DNA of 64,000 bases, taken from an uncultured Flavobacteriaceae bacterium. GTDB taxonomy: Bacteria > Bacteroidota > Bacteroidia > Flavobacteriales > Flavobacteriaceae. The position numbers and the translations under genes were made by a program. The notes under the pieces are model-generated. The model saw only the letters and a list, made by a program, of their open reading frames with translations, had not been told where the DNA came from and did no database searches. The stretch is taken from contig CAKUPQ010000002.1 of the NCBI GenBank assembly GCA_934675205.1, positions 310,001-374,000 of the forward strand, in the 5' to 3' direction. Shown here in pieces: positions 42,870 to 51,283 of this stretch. How positions within the stretch are numbered: the stretch's first letter is position 1; every line of letters starts with the position of its first letter.

Positions 42870-43886
42870 ATGAATAAAACAGACATCAATACGGCTATTG
42901 CGTTATTAGAACAAAAACAGAGAATTACTATTGTTCCTCACAGAAATCCTGATGGAGATGCAATGGGTTCTACTTTAGGACTTTATACTTTTCTGAAGAA
43001 ATTCGGACACGAAGTAACGGTTGTTTCTCCGAATGAATTTCCTGATTTTTTGGCTTGGTTACCCGATAGTGATAAGGTTGTGATTTTTGAAAGAGAAATC
43101 GAAAAAGCGAAAGAAATCCTGCAAAAATCCGAGCTTATTTTTACCTTAGATTTCAATGCATTTCACAGAACGGGAGATTTGATGGGAAATTTTTTAAGCG
43201 AATTGAAAGTTCCGTTTTTGATGATTGACCATCACGAAAAGCCTGATGATTATGCTACTTATATGTTTTTGGATATAAAGTACGGTTCGACTTGCGAAAT
43301 GGTGTATCATTTTATTTCGAAATTAGGAAAAATAGATTGGATTGACAAACAAATAGCCACTTGTCTTTATACGGGAATCGTAACAGATTCGGGTTCATTC
43401 AAATATCCGAGTACCACAAGTACAACACACAGAGTAGTAGCTGATTTGATTGATAAAGGTGTTGAAAACACTAAAATCCATCATCTTCTTTTTGATAGTA
43501 ATTCGTATAACCGACTGAAACTTTTGGGCAGAGCTTTGGAAAATATGGTGGTATTTCCCGAGCTGAAAACGGCTTATATTCGTCTTTCCCAATCCGATTT
43601 GGACGAGTTTCATTTTGAACGTGGAGATACCGAGGGTGTTGTAAATTATCCGCTTACGATAAAAGGAATTGATTTTTCTGTTATCTTTATCGAAAATTCG
43701 ACAGAGGAAATTGTTAAGATGTCGTTCCGTTCGCAAGGAGATTTTGATGTGAATATGTTTGCCCGAAATTACTTTAACGGAGGAGGACATAAAAATGCTT
43801 CGGGAGGACGTTCGACAAAAGGATTAACCGAAACTATTGAAGATTTTTTACAAGTTATAAAGCGGGATAATCCTGCCAAAATGTAA
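42870..43886 (+). CDS. DHH/DHHA1 family phosphoesterase (NrnA-like)
   Basis: A 338-residue cytoplasmic phosphoesterase. Metal motifs are HRNPDGDAMGS (residues about 25-35), DFN in TLDFNAFHRTG, and DHHEKPDD (DHH) near 125. The C-terminal DHHA1 domain ends with GGGHKNASGG near 310-320. NrnA-type members degrade nano-RNA and pAp or cleave cyclic dinucleotide products; the substrate here is not determined. The start at 42870 is 22 bases after mutL and is followed by gldI after three bases. Confidence 0.9.
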   Translation: MNKTDINTAIALLEQKQRITIVPHRNPDGDAMGSTLGLYTFLKKFGHEVTVVSPNEFPDFLAWLPDSDKVVIFEREIEKAKEILQKSELIFTLDFNAFHRTGDLMGNFLSELKVPFLMIDHHEKPDDYATYMFLDIKYGSTCEMVYHFISKLGKIDWIDKQIATCLYTGIVTDSGSFKYPSTTSTTHRVVADLIDKGVENTKIHHLLFDSNSYNRLKLLGRALENMVVFPELKTAYIRLSQSDLDEFHFERGDTEGVVNYPLTIKGIDFSVIFIENSTEEIVKMSFRSQGDFDVNMFARNYFNGGGHKNASGGRSTKGLTETIEDFLQVIKRDNPAKM

Positions 43887-43889
43887 GTT

Positions 43890-44447
43890 ATGAAAAAAAT
43901 ATTTTTTATTGCTCTTGTCGGATTTTTTCTGACAAGTTGTGCAGATAGAGAAGAACCAAGAAAACCTATAAATCACGGTTCGGGTTCGTTTTTAAAGAAA
44001 TCTATCGAAATCGGTAAGGAGCTTGTATCAGAAGAAGAAGCCATGTTTGATTCGCTTATAAAAGCCAATTCGGATAAGGAATATATTTTATCCCAAAAAG
44101 GATATTGGTACACAATGATCAAGCAGTCCGAAACGGAAGATTATCTTCCTAAAGGAGGAGATTTGGTCTATTTTGATTCCGAAATTTACAGTGTTTCGGG
44201 AGACACGATATACAGAGAAGGCGAAATCCGAACAAGGGAATATATGGTTGATAAGGAAGAAATCATTATCGGACTTCGGGACGGAATCAAACGACTGAAA
44301 AAAGGAGAAAAGGCACAGTTTTTGTTTCCCTCGCACGTGGCTTACGGATATATAGGGGACAAAAATCGTATCGGAATGAATGTTCCGATTGTTTATACAG
44401 TAACCATTTTAGACATTAAAAAGGACGAAAAAGAAGAAGAATTTTAA
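43890..44447 (+). CDS. gldI: Gliding motility-associated lipoprotein GldI (FKBP-type PPIase)
   Basis: A 185-residue lipoprotein (lipobox LTSC, Cys near 17) with one FKBP-type peptidyl-prolyl isomerase domain. YLPKGGDLVYFDSEIYS, REYMVDKEEIIIGLRDGIKRLKKGEKAQFLFPSHVAYGYIG and VPIVYTVTILDI are present. GldI is required for gliding in Flavobacterium johnsoniae and probably helps fold gliding or T9SS components in the periplasm. It starts three bases after the DHH gene and is followed after 11 bases by another PPIase gene. Confidence 0.9.
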   Translation: MKKIFFIALVGFFLTSCADREEPRKPINHGSGSFLKKSIEIGKELVSEEEAMFDSLIKANSDKEYILSQKGYWYTMIKQSETEDYLPKGGDLVYFDSEIYSVSGDTIYREGEIRTREYMVDKEEIIIGLRDGIKRLKKGEKAQFLFPSHVAYGYIGDKNRIGMNVPIVYTVTILDIKKDEKEEEF

Positions 44448-44458
44448 TTTAAAACTAA

Positions 44459-45526
44459 ATGAAAAAAATGACAAATTTATTATTTGGTGCTATGGCACTT
44501 TTGTTTTCTTGTAACGACAGTCAGTCTAAGCAAGGAGAGGGAATTTTTGCTGATATTCAGACCAATAAAGGAACGATTACCGTACAGTTGGAATACGAAA
44601 AAACTCCGATTACAGTAGCTAATTTTATCAGTTTGGCAGAAGGAACGAATCCGTTTGTAAAACAACAACTCAAAGGAAAAAAATACTATGACGGACTGAA
44701 ATTCCACAGAGTAATTGCTGATTTTATGGTTCAGGGAGGTTGTCCTGAAGGAACAGGTAGAGGAGAACCGGGATACAAATTCGCTGATGAAATCACAGAC
44801 CTGAAACACCACAGAGCAGGAACATTGTCAATGGCAAATTCAGGACCTACAACCAATGGAAGCCAGTTTTTCATTACCCACAAAGAAACAGCTTGGTTAG
44901 ACGGAAAACATACTGTTTTTGGCTATGTAACCAAAGGTCAGGATATAGTGGATAAAATTGCTCAAAATGATGTGATTGAGAAAGTTACTATTATCAGAAA
45001 AGGAAAAAAAGCAGAAAAATTTGATGCGGTAAAAGTGTTTTCCGATTATTTCAAAAAAGAAGCAGAAGCTAAAAAAGAAAGAGAAGAAAAGGCTTTAAAA
45101 ACGAAAGCAACCAAAAAAGCAGAGCTTGAGCTGAATAAAGCAAAAGCGGTTAAAACCAAATCGGGATTGGAGTATGTTGTTACCGAAAAAGGAAGTAAGA
45201 TAAAACCAACACAAGAGCAGGATATTTTGGTGCATTATGCAGGATTTTTGGAAGACGGAACTTTGTTTGATACTTCCGAAGCAGAAGTTGCCAAAGCAAA
45301 CGGAACGTTCGATGCTCAAAGACCTTATCAACCGATTCCGTACAAATTGAGCAATAAAACAGGATTAATCCCAGGGTTTTTAGAAGGATTGGAACAGCTT
45401 AATTTCGGAGATAAAGCCATACTATATATTCCTTCACATTTGGCTTACGGAGAAAGAGGTGCAGGAGGTTTAATTCCACCCAATGCAACGATTGTTTTTG
45501 AAGTTCAGATTGCTGAAAAGAAATAA
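44459..45526 (+). CDS. Dual-family immunophilin: cyclophilin fused to FKBP (CFBP type), lipoprotein
   Basis: A 355-residue predicted lipoprotein (lipobox LFSC near residue 18). Residues about 28-185 form a complete cyclophilin domain (GLKFHRVIADFMVQGGCPEGTG, GTLSMANSGPTTNGSQFFIT). A Lys/Glu/Ala-rich helical linker (about 195-235) leads to a complete FKBP domain (VHYAGFLEDGTLFDTS, GLIPGFLEGLEQLNFGDKAILYIPSHLAYGERGAGGLIPPNATIVFEVQI). Both domains belong to prolyl isomerase families. Such cyclophilin-FKBP fusions have been described from Flavobacterium. It probably assists envelope protein folding together with GldI. Confidence 0.93.
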   Translation: MKKMTNLLFGAMALLFSCNDSQSKQGEGIFADIQTNKGTITVQLEYEKTPITVANFISLAEGTNPFVKQQLKGKKYYDGLKFHRVIADFMVQGGCPEGTGRGEPGYKFADEITDLKHHRAGTLSMANSGPTTNGSQFFITHKETAWLDGKHTVFGYVTKGQDIVDKIAQNDVIEKVTIIRKGKKAEKFDAVKVFSDYFKKEAEAKKEREEKALKTKATKKAELELNKAKAVKTKSGLEYVVTEKGSKIKPTQEQDILVHYAGFLEDGTLFDTSEAEVAKANGTFDAQRPYQPIPYKLSNKTGLIPGFLEGLEQLNFGDKAILYIPSHLAYGERGAGGLIPPNATIVFEVQIAEKK

Positions 45527-45530
45527 AACC

Positions 45531-45565
45531 AAAAAATCCCAATCTTAAAAGATTGGGATTTTTTT
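45531..45565. terminator. Bidirectional terminator between the PPIase gene and serA
   Basis: AAAAAATCCCAATCTT and its complement AAGATTGGGATTTTTT form a 16-bp stem flanked by A and T runs. It lies between convergent genes. Confidence 0.88.
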
Positions 45566-45585
45566 ATGGGTTGTTGTATTTGGTA

Positions 45586-46536
45586 TTATTTCAATATCGA
45601 AATAATCTGTTCGGCTAATTCTGTTCCGATTCGGTTTTGAGCTTCGGCTGTTGATGCTCCGATATGTGGAGTAAGCGAAATTTGTGGGTGCATCAAAACC
45701 TGAAGGGCAGGAGTAGGCTCATCTTCAAAAACGTCTAATCCTGCAAAAGCTACTTTTTCCGATTCAAGGTTGGCAATAAGCGTAACTTCATCGAGTGTTC
45801 CTCCTCTTGAGGTATTTACGATGCCAACCCCATCTTTCATTTTGTCGAATTCGTCTGTACTAATCAGGTATTCATTTTGATAAGGAGTGTGAATCGAAAT
45901 AAAATCAGATTGGGTCAAAACCTCATCAAGTGAAACGGTATTAATCGTAAAATCAATCTTTTGTCCGTCAAAAAAATCAAGGGTTACGATAGAACTTTTT
46001 ACCTGTTTATCCGTAGCAATTATTCTCATTCCCAACCCAATAGCTATTTTGGCAACAGCTTGTCCGATACGTCCGAAACCGATAAGGCCAAGAGTTTTTC
46101 CTCGTAGTTCTGTTCCGTTTGCATAGCTTTTCTTTAAAGCGTTAAAGTGCAAATCTCCCTCCAAAGGCATATTTCGGTTGGAATCCGTCAAAAAACGAAC
46201 TCCCGAAAACAAATGGGCAAAAACCAATTCCGCAACCGATTCTGAAGACGAGGCAGGTGTATTGATAACCCGAATTCCTTTGGATTGAGCATATTCCACA
46301 TCAATATTATCCATTCCGACTCCACCTCTTCCGATGATTTTCAGGCTTGGACAACTGTCAATAATATCTTTCCGAACCTTGGTTGCACTGCGAACAAGCA
46401 AAACCGAAATCTTATTCTTATTGATGAAATTCGCAACTTGTTCCTGTGCTATTTTGGTAGTAATTACTTCAAATCCGTTTTTTTCTAATAGTTGAATTCC
46501 CGCTTTGGAAATCCCGTCATTGGCAAGTATTTTCAT
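45586..46536 (-). CDS. serA: D-3-phosphoglycerate dehydrogenase, short form
   Basis: A 316-residue NAD-dependent 2-hydroxyacid dehydrogenase, the first step of serine synthesis. The NAD motif GLIGFGRIGQAVAK lies near 147, the catalytic Arg in VNTSRGGTLDEV near 230, Glu in VFEDEP near 263 and His in LTPHIGASTAEAQNR near 285. It lacks the C-terminal ACT domain of E. coli SerA, so it probably escapes direct serine feedback through that domain. It lies downstream of serC on the same strand, which strongly supports the assignment. Confidence 0.92.
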   Translation of the reverse strand: MKILANDGISKAGIQLLEKNGFEVITTKIAQEQVANFINKNKISVLLVRSATKVRKDIIDSCPSLKIIGRGGVGMDNIDVEYAQSKGIRVINTPASSSESVAELVFAHLFSGVRFLTDSNRNMPLEGDLHFNALKKSYANGTELRGKTLGLIGFGRIGQAVAKIAIGLGMRIIATDKQVKSSIVTLDFFDGQKIDFTINTVSLDEVLTQSDFISIHTPYQNEYLISTDEFDKMKDGVGIVNTSRGGTLDEVTLIANLESEKVAFAGLDVFEDEPTPALQVLMHPQISLTPHIGASTAEAQNRIGTELAEQIISILK

Positions 46537-46568
46537 TATTTTGTTTAAAGTTTGAATTGTTTAAAGTT

Positions 46569-46652
46569 TAAAGTTGTTCTCGATACGCTCCACTTCGTTT
46601 CGCTACTCGAACTGACGAAATCTGAAATCAAACCTGTCTGCCGACAGGCAGG
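46569..46652. repeat. REP-like dispersed repeat, copy 2, with a second palindrome
   Basis: 46569-46616 is the reverse complement of the element at 30552-30600. 46633-46652 (CCTGTCTGCCGACAGGCAGG) is an imperfect GC-rich palindrome that stands out from its surroundings. Both lie between the lipoprotein gene and serA. Confidence 0.75.
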
Positions 46653-46675
46653 AATCGTTAATCATCAATCTTAAA

Positions 46676-47224
46676 TCATTTCACTTTAAAACTCTGCATT
46701 ATTTGTTCTGCAATTTTTTCGTATTTGTCAAAATCTCTTTCCAAAGCAGTAAATGTAAGGATATAGACTTTTGAATCTTTCAGAAAAAAATGTTGGATAA
46801 ACTTCAAATCTTCTCCGTAAAACGGAGAGGTCATCACCATTCTTTGATATTCTTTATTCGGAACAATTATCCGTTCTGACGAGAGTACTGTTGCTTGAGT
46901 TTCTAAATCAGCTCTTTCGGTTTTTACGATTTCGTCCAAAGTCAGCTTTGAATTTCCCAAATCACGAATCAAAAGATTAATGTTTTCGGTAAAATCATCT
47001 TCCAAATCCATATAAATAAAAAGAGAGGTTTCATCGAGAGGATTCAGCTCAACGATCCAATCTTTATGTACTTTTATGGAATAGTTGTCTTTTTTGACTT
47101 CTTCAAAATCGGGGCTGTCAATCGCAATGTCGGGTTGTGCAGGAATTCCAATATTTGAACTTTCTTTTTTACAAGAAATAACCGAAATCCCAACAAGGAT
47201 AAAAAGGATAAATTTAGTTTTCAT
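46676..47224 (-). CDS. Predicted lipoprotein, PsbP/DcrB-like
   Basis: A 182-residue protein with a lipoprotein signal (MKTKFILFILVGISVISC, Cys18). The mature part has YSIKVHKDWIVEL, a long strand-helix alternation and a C-terminal LTFTALERDFDKYEKIAEQIMQSFKV, the pattern of small PsbP/DcrB-like domains. The function is not known. It sits between serC and serA on the same strand, but inserted repeats on both sides make co-transcription uncertain. Confidence 0.7.
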   Translation of the reverse strand: MKTKFILFILVGISVISCKKESSNIGIPAQPDIAIDSPDFEEVKKDNYSIKVHKDWIVELNPLDETSLFIYMDLEDDFTENINLLIRDLGNSKLTLDEIVKTERADLETQATVLSSERIIVPNKEYQRMVMTSPFYGEDLKFIQHFFLKDSKVYILTFTALERDFDKYEKIAEQIMQSFKVK

Positions 47225-47242
47225 AGTATTATTTTTTTATAG

Positions 47243-47321
47243 AACACAGATGACACAGATTTTTTAAAATTGATTATGATTTTTATCTGCAAAAATCCAT
47301 TTAATCTGTGTCATCTGCGTT
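47243..47321. repeat. Inverted repeat of the ATCTGTGTCATCTGCGTT type, overlapping serC
   Basis: 47243-47261 and 47303-47321 are 19-bp inverted copies with one mismatch, separated by 41 bases. The right copy contains the serC stop codon (47311-47313) and its last codon or two. The pair can fold as a long hairpin and may act as a terminator. Confidence 0.8.
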
Positions 47322-48384
47322 CCATTTCAAATTCTTTCATTATATTAACCAAAACCTCAACACTTTCCAAAGGCATTGCATTATAAATTGAGGCTCTGTA
47401 ACCTCCGACAGTTCTGTGTCCGTTCAATCCTGAAATTCCTGCATTTTTCCAAAGATTGTCAAATTGTTCTTTGTGCAATTCGTCTTTGAGCAAAAAAGTT
47501 ACGTTCATTTTGCTTCGGTCTTCAGTTTTGGCAGTTCCGACAAACAACGGATTTCTGTCGATTTCGTTGTACAAAAGTTCCGCTTTGAGGTTGTTTAGTT
47601 TTTCCAATTCTTTTATGCCTCCTTTTTCCTTAATCCATTTCAAGGTCAAAAGTGAAGTGTAAACCGCAAAAACAGCAGGTGTGTTGTACATACTTTCTTT
47701 AGCGATATGCTCTTTGTAATCCAATATATTTGGAATCGTTCTGCCTGTTTTTCCGAGAATTTCCTCCTTAACCACAATAAGCGTAACTCCTGAAGGTCCC
47801 ATATTCTTTTGAGCTCCCGCATAGATTAAGCCAAATTGAGAAAAATCCAATTCCCTCGAAAAAATATCGGAACTCATATCGCAAACCATCGGAATATCAA
47901 GATTCGGAAAATCATTGATTTGCGTTCCGAAAATGGTGTTATTGCTCGTACAATGGAAATAATCTGAATCAGCCGAAATCGTATAATTTTTCGGAATATA
48001 GTTGTAATTTCCGTCTTTTGATGAGGCTGAAATTTCGATATTCCCGAAAAGTTTAGCTTGTTTGATGGCTCCCGAAGCCCAAGTTCCGGTATCCAAATAT
48101 GAGGCTTTTCCGTTTTCTTTCATCAGATTGTAGGGAACACGCAAAAATTCCATACTTGCTCCTCCTTGCAGGAAAAGTGCCTGATAACCTTTGTTTTGTA
48201 ATCCTAAAAGTTCCAAAACCAAAGCACGAGCCTCCTCCATAACCGCAACGAATTCCTTGCTCCTGTGAGATATTTCGATTAGTGAAAGTCCACTTTTGTT
48301 AAAATCCAAAACAGCCTCCGAAGCCTTTTGTATAACCTCTTTTGGGAGAATGGACGGACCTGCACTAAAATTGTGTTTTTTCAT
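47311..48384 (-). CDS. serC: Phosphoserine aminotransferase
   Basis: A 357-residue PLP enzyme that converts 3-phosphohydroxypyruvate to phosphoserine. It begins KKHNFSAGPSILPKEV, has EISHRSKEF near 38, the substrate-binding FLQGGASMEF near 74, the PLP lysine in YAGAQKNMGPSGVTL near 193 and GHRTVGGYRASIYNAMP near the C-terminus. It is the class IV-fold SerC found in most bacteria. It has a promoter box at 48402-48409 and serA lies downstream. The last codons fall in a dispersed repeat. Confidence 0.96.
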   Translation of the reverse strand: MKKHNFSAGPSILPKEVIQKASEAVLDFNKSGLSLIEISHRSKEFVAVMEEARALVLELLGLQNKGYQALFLQGGASMEFLRVPYNLMKENGKASYLDTGTWASGAIKQAKLFGNIEISASSKDGNYNYIPKNYTISADSDYFHCTSNNTIFGTQINDFPNLDIPMVCDMSSDIFSRELDFSQFGLIYAGAQKNMGPSGVTLIVVKEEILGKTGRTIPNILDYKEHIAKESMYNTPAVFAVYTSLLTLKWIKEKGGIKELEKLNNLKAELLYNEIDRNPLFVGTAKTEDRSKMNVTFLLKDELHKEQFDNLWKNAGISGLNGHRTVGGYRASIYNAMPLESVEVLVNIMKEFEMERR

Positions 48385-48401
48385 CTGAAAAAAATAAAAT
48401 G

Positions 48402-48409
48402 CAAATATA
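48402..48409 (-). promoter_or_regulatory. Promoter -7 box TATATTTG for serC
   Basis: Minus-strand exact TAnnTTTG match 17 bases before the serC ATG. Confidence 0.5.
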
Positions 48410-48463
48410 ATAATTACGAATTTTAAATTTAGAATTCATCATTCATAATTCATCGTTAAAAGT

Positions 48464-50446
48464 TCATCGTTTTTGTAGCTCCTTAATCTCATCTCTCAAT
48501 TTCGCAGCTTGGATAAAATCTAAATCTTTAGCTGCTTTTTCCATTAGTTTTCGTTTTTCCCGGATTCGTTTTTCGATTTCGGTTTTGGATAAAAGCGATA
48601 AATCTTCTTTTTGGTTTACTGCTTTTATATCGTAATGAAATGAAGTAATGGCACTCTGAACAAGCGGATTGTCAATCGCTTTTTTAAGTGGTTTCGGAAC
48701 TAAATTATGAGCTTTGTTATACGTAGTTTGCTTGGTTCTTCGGTAATTGGTTTCGTCTATGGTTTTTTGCATACTGTTTGTGATTTTGTCAGCATACATA
48801 ATGGCTTTTCCGTTGATATTTCGTGCAGCACGTCCAACCGTTTGTGTAAGCGAACGATGACTTCGCAAAAATCCTTCTTTGTCTGCATCAATGATGGCAA
48901 CAAGTGAAACTTCGGGCAAATCCAATCCTTCCCTCAAAAGGTTTACTCCAATCAGCACATCAAAAAGCCCTTTTCGTAAATCCTGCATAATTTCAACCCT
49001 TTCCAAAGTATCCACATCAGAATGAACATAACGGCATCGTATTCCGACTTTTGTTAGGTATTTTGTGAGTTCTTCTGCCATTTTTTTAGTAAGTGTCGTA
49101 ACCAAAACCCGTTCGTCTGCTTCGGCTCTTAACTGAATTTCCTCAATCAAATCATCAATCTGATTTTCACTCGGACGAATTTCGATAATCGGGTCTAAAA
49201 GTCCTGTCGGACGAATAATTTGTTCGACATAAACTCCTCCTGATTTTTCCAATTCGTAATCGGCAGGTGTGGCACTCACATACAAAACCTGATTCTGCAT
49301 TGCCTCAAATTCCTCAAATTTGAGTGGACGATTATCCATTGCAGCAGGTAATCGAAATCCATATTCCACTAAATTTTCCTTTCTCGAACGGTCTCCTCCA
49401 TACATTGCGTGAACTTGCGAAATCGTAACGTGCGATTCATCAACAACCATCAAAAAATCTTTCGGAAAATAATCCAATAAACAGAAAGGACGAGTTCCGG
49501 GAAGTCGTCTGTCTAAATATCTCGAATAGTTCTCAATTCCCGAACAATATCCTAATTCCCGAATCATTTCCAAATCGAAATTCGTACGTTCTTCCAAACG
49601 TTTGGCTTCGAGGTGTTTTCCGATAGATTTAAAATATTCGACTTGTTTTACCATATCTTGTTGAATATCCCAAATAGCCTCTTTCAAAACATCAGGTGAA
49701 GTAACGAACATATTCGCAGGATAAATGGTAATTCGTTCTCTTTTGTCAATTTTAAGTCCTGATTTCGGGTCAAAAGTTTCAATTTCCTCAATATCATCTC
49801 CAAAAAAATGAATTCGGAAAGCATCATCAGAATAAGCCGGGAAAATTTCAACTGTATCCCCTTTTATTCGGAAGTTTCCGGGAGTAAAATCCGCTTCCGT
49901 TCTCGAATATAAACTTTGAACTAATCTCTGTAATAATTTCGTTCTTGAAATGGTTTGGTCAATTACTAACTCGATTACGTTTTTCTGAAATTCAATCGGG
50001 TTTCCGATACCGTACAGACACGAAACCGAAGCCACAACAAGCACATCACGTCTTCCCGAAAGCAGAGCAGAAGTCGTACTCAAACGCATTTTTTCGAGTT
50101 CCTCGTTTATGGATAAATCTTTTTCAATGTACGTTCCCGTTACGGGAATATAGGCTTCGGGCTGATAATAATCGTAGTACGAAACGAAATATTCAACCGC
50201 ATTATTCGGAAAAAAGTTTTTGAACTCTGCATAAAGCTGTGCTGCCAAAGTCTTATTGTGAGCCAAAACCAAAGTCGGACGTTGCACCTCCTGAATTACA
50301 TTTGCAACCGTAAAGGTTTTTCCCGAGCCCGTAACTCCCAAAAGTGTTTGGTATTTTTCATCATTAAGGATTCCCTCACTCAATTTTTGAATTGCCTGTG
50401 GCTGGTCTCCTGTGGGTTGGTATTCAGATACGACTTGGAAGTTCAT
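48464..50446 (-). CDS. uvrB: Excinuclease ABC subunit B
   Basis: A 660-residue nucleotide excision repair helicase that verifies damage handed over by UvrA and recruits UvrC. Walker A GVTGSGKTF lies near 39-47, the beta-hairpin YYDYYQPEAYIP near 92-103, DESHVT near 337, the C-terminal helicase motifs near 540 (QTVGRAARN) and a UVR domain at the end (about 620-658). Full family length. A promoter box lies at 50470-50477 (minus strand). Confidence 0.97.
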   Translation of the reverse strand: MNFQVVSEYQPTGDQPQAIQKLSEGILNDEKYQTLLGVTGSGKTFTVANVIQEVQRPTLVLAHNKTLAAQLYAEFKNFFPNNAVEYFVSYYDYYQPEAYIPVTGTYIEKDLSINEELEKMRLSTTSALLSGRRDVLVVASVSCLYGIGNPIEFQKNVIELVIDQTISRTKLLQRLVQSLYSRTEADFTPGNFRIKGDTVEIFPAYSDDAFRIHFFGDDIEEIETFDPKSGLKIDKRERITIYPANMFVTSPDVLKEAIWDIQQDMVKQVEYFKSIGKHLEAKRLEERTNFDLEMIRELGYCSGIENYSRYLDRRLPGTRPFCLLDYFPKDFLMVVDESHVTISQVHAMYGGDRSRKENLVEYGFRLPAAMDNRPLKFEEFEAMQNQVLYVSATPADYELEKSGGVYVEQIIRPTGLLDPIIEIRPSENQIDDLIEEIQLRAEADERVLVTTLTKKMAEELTKYLTKVGIRCRYVHSDVDTLERVEIMQDLRKGLFDVLIGVNLLREGLDLPEVSLVAIIDADKEGFLRSHRSLTQTVGRAARNINGKAIMYADKITNSMQKTIDETNYRRTKQTTYNKAHNLVPKPLKKAIDNPLVQSAITSFHYDIKAVNQKEDLSLLSKTEIEKRIREKRKLMEKAAKDLDFIQAAKLRDEIKELQKR

Positions 50447-50469
50447 TTGGAAATTACAAATTATGAATT

Positions 50470-50477
50470 ACAAAGGT
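50470..50477 (-). promoter_or_regulatory. Promoter -7 box TACCTTTG for uvrB
   Basis: Minus-strand exact TAnnTTTG match 23 bases before the uvrB ATG. Confidence 0.5.
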
Positions 50478-50533
50478 ACTTTAAAGATTTAAGATTAACG
50501 GTTTCCGAACTCAAATTGTTGGAGGTTTTTGCA

Positions 50534-50541
50534 TAAATTTG
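50534..50541 (+). promoter_or_regulatory. Promoter -7 box TAAATTTG
   Basis: Exact TAnnTTTG match 27 bases before the lipoprotein ATG at 50569. It excludes the longer start at 50539, which overlaps the box. Confidence 0.5.
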
Positions 50542-50568
50542 CATCGTTTAATAATTAAAAATCATTAT

Positions 50569-51147
50569 ATGAAAAAAATAAATTTATTAGTAGTCTTTTT
50601 TGTGAGTTTCATAATTTTATCTTGTTCAAACGATGATAATAACCAAAATGTCAATGTTGGTGAAATGATTGTAAATGGTCAGTCATATTCATTAACGAAA
50701 GGATTTATAATTCCAAATTACACAGGAAATGACCCTAATTATAGTTCTCGAAGATTTTATTTTGTCTTAACTAACGGAGATATTTCATTAGTTAATAATG
50801 AATTTGTTTATTCTGATAATATCACTCAACTTATTGACTTTAATATGTTTACTTCTTTTGAAAATTCAGGAAGTCTAGAAGAAACAACATATCCGATATA
50901 TTTAACGAATCCAAATGTTAATAATGATGACGCATTTTTAGACCATTCTTCAATCAATACTAACGTAGTTATTCAAAATAATGAATATGTATCTTCAAAT
51001 AGTATAAGTTCGGATAATTTAATTGGTCAGGTAACTATATCCAAAAATAACGGAATTTATACCATCACATTTTCATTTAATAATGATGATAATGTTATTT
51101 CAGGAACATTTATCGGTAATTTGACGGAGTTAGAGTATGAACATTAA
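50569..51147 (+). CDS. Predicted lipoprotein of unknown function
   Basis: A 192-residue protein with a lipoprotein signal (MKKINLLVVFFVSFIILSC, Cys19), followed by a short Asn/Asp-rich spacer. The mature part is all-beta in appearance, rich in Asn, Ser and Asp, beginning GEMIVNGQSYSLTKG. No family is recognised beyond general resemblance to small flavobacterial surface lipoproteins. Its stop codon lies two bases before the truncated cysteine desulfurase fragment, so before the insertion it was probably the gene directly upstream of the desulfurase. Confidence 0.75.
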   Translation: MKKINLLVVFFVSFIILSCSNDDNNQNVNVGEMIVNGQSYSLTKGFIIPNYTGNDPNYSSRRFYFVLTNGDISLVNNEFVYSDNITQLIDFNMFTSFENSGSLEETTYPIYLTNPNVNNDDAFLDHSSINTNVVIQNNEYVSSNSISSDNLIGQVTISKNNGIYTITFSFNNDDNVISGTFIGNLTELEYEH

Positions 51148-51149
51148 AA

Positions 51150-51197
51150 ATGAAACAAACCTATTTAGATAACGCTTCAACAACTCAAATCAGATAA
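51150..51197 (+). pseudogene. Truncated 5' copy of the cysteine desulfurase gene
   Basis: An ATG followed by 14 more codons (MKQTYLDNASTTQIR) and then TAA. This repeats exactly the first 15 residues of the cysteine desulfurase encoded at 52533. At DNA level 51147-51190 matches 52530-52573 with one difference (GCT against GCA, both Ala). The next two codons differ only silently (ATC/ATT and AGA/CGT) before the copies diverge. It is a remnant left by insertion or recombination, not a functional gene. Confidence 0.85.
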
Positions 51198-51221
51198 ATT
51201 TCTAAAATGAATGTATAGAAA

Positions 51222-51270
51222 AAAAAACTTTACAAATTAGGAGTTATATTCCTAATTTGTAAAGTTTTTT
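51222..51270. repeat. Left terminal hairpin of the ATPase element
   Basis: A perfect 21-bp stem (51222-51242 with 51250-51270) around a 7-base loop GTTATAT. The inner 33 bases (51230-51262) are the exact reverse complement of 52443-52475. The A/T run at the base could also terminate transcription from the upstream lipoprotein gene. Confidence 0.92.
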
Positions 51271-51271
51271 A

Positions 51272-51279
51272 TATCTTTG
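51272..51279 (+). promoter_or_regulatory. Promoter -7 box TATCTTTG, 4 bases before the ATPase start
   Basis: Exact TAnnTTTG match directly after the left hairpin, four bases before the ATG at 51284. A leaderless mRNA is predicted. The hairpin occupies the whole -33 region and so could act as an operator. Confidence 0.55.
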
Positions 51280-51283
51280 CCTT

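Noticed and set aside
47243..47321. Inverted repeat as the ends of an insertion sequence
   Set aside because: Only 41 bases lie between the arms, with no gene and no target duplication. It fits a dispersed hairpin repeat.
51150..51197. A 15-residue open frame as a functional leader peptide
   Set aside because: Its sequence is the exact N-terminus of the downstream cysteine desulfurase and it ends at the point of divergence, so a truncated copy explains it better.
51222..51270. Left hairpin as nothing more than a terminator of the lipoprotein gene
   Set aside because: Its 33-bp core recurs as an exact reverse complement, loop included, at the other end of the ATPase gene, and the right copy has no T run. 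A terminator role may be added but does not explain the pair.
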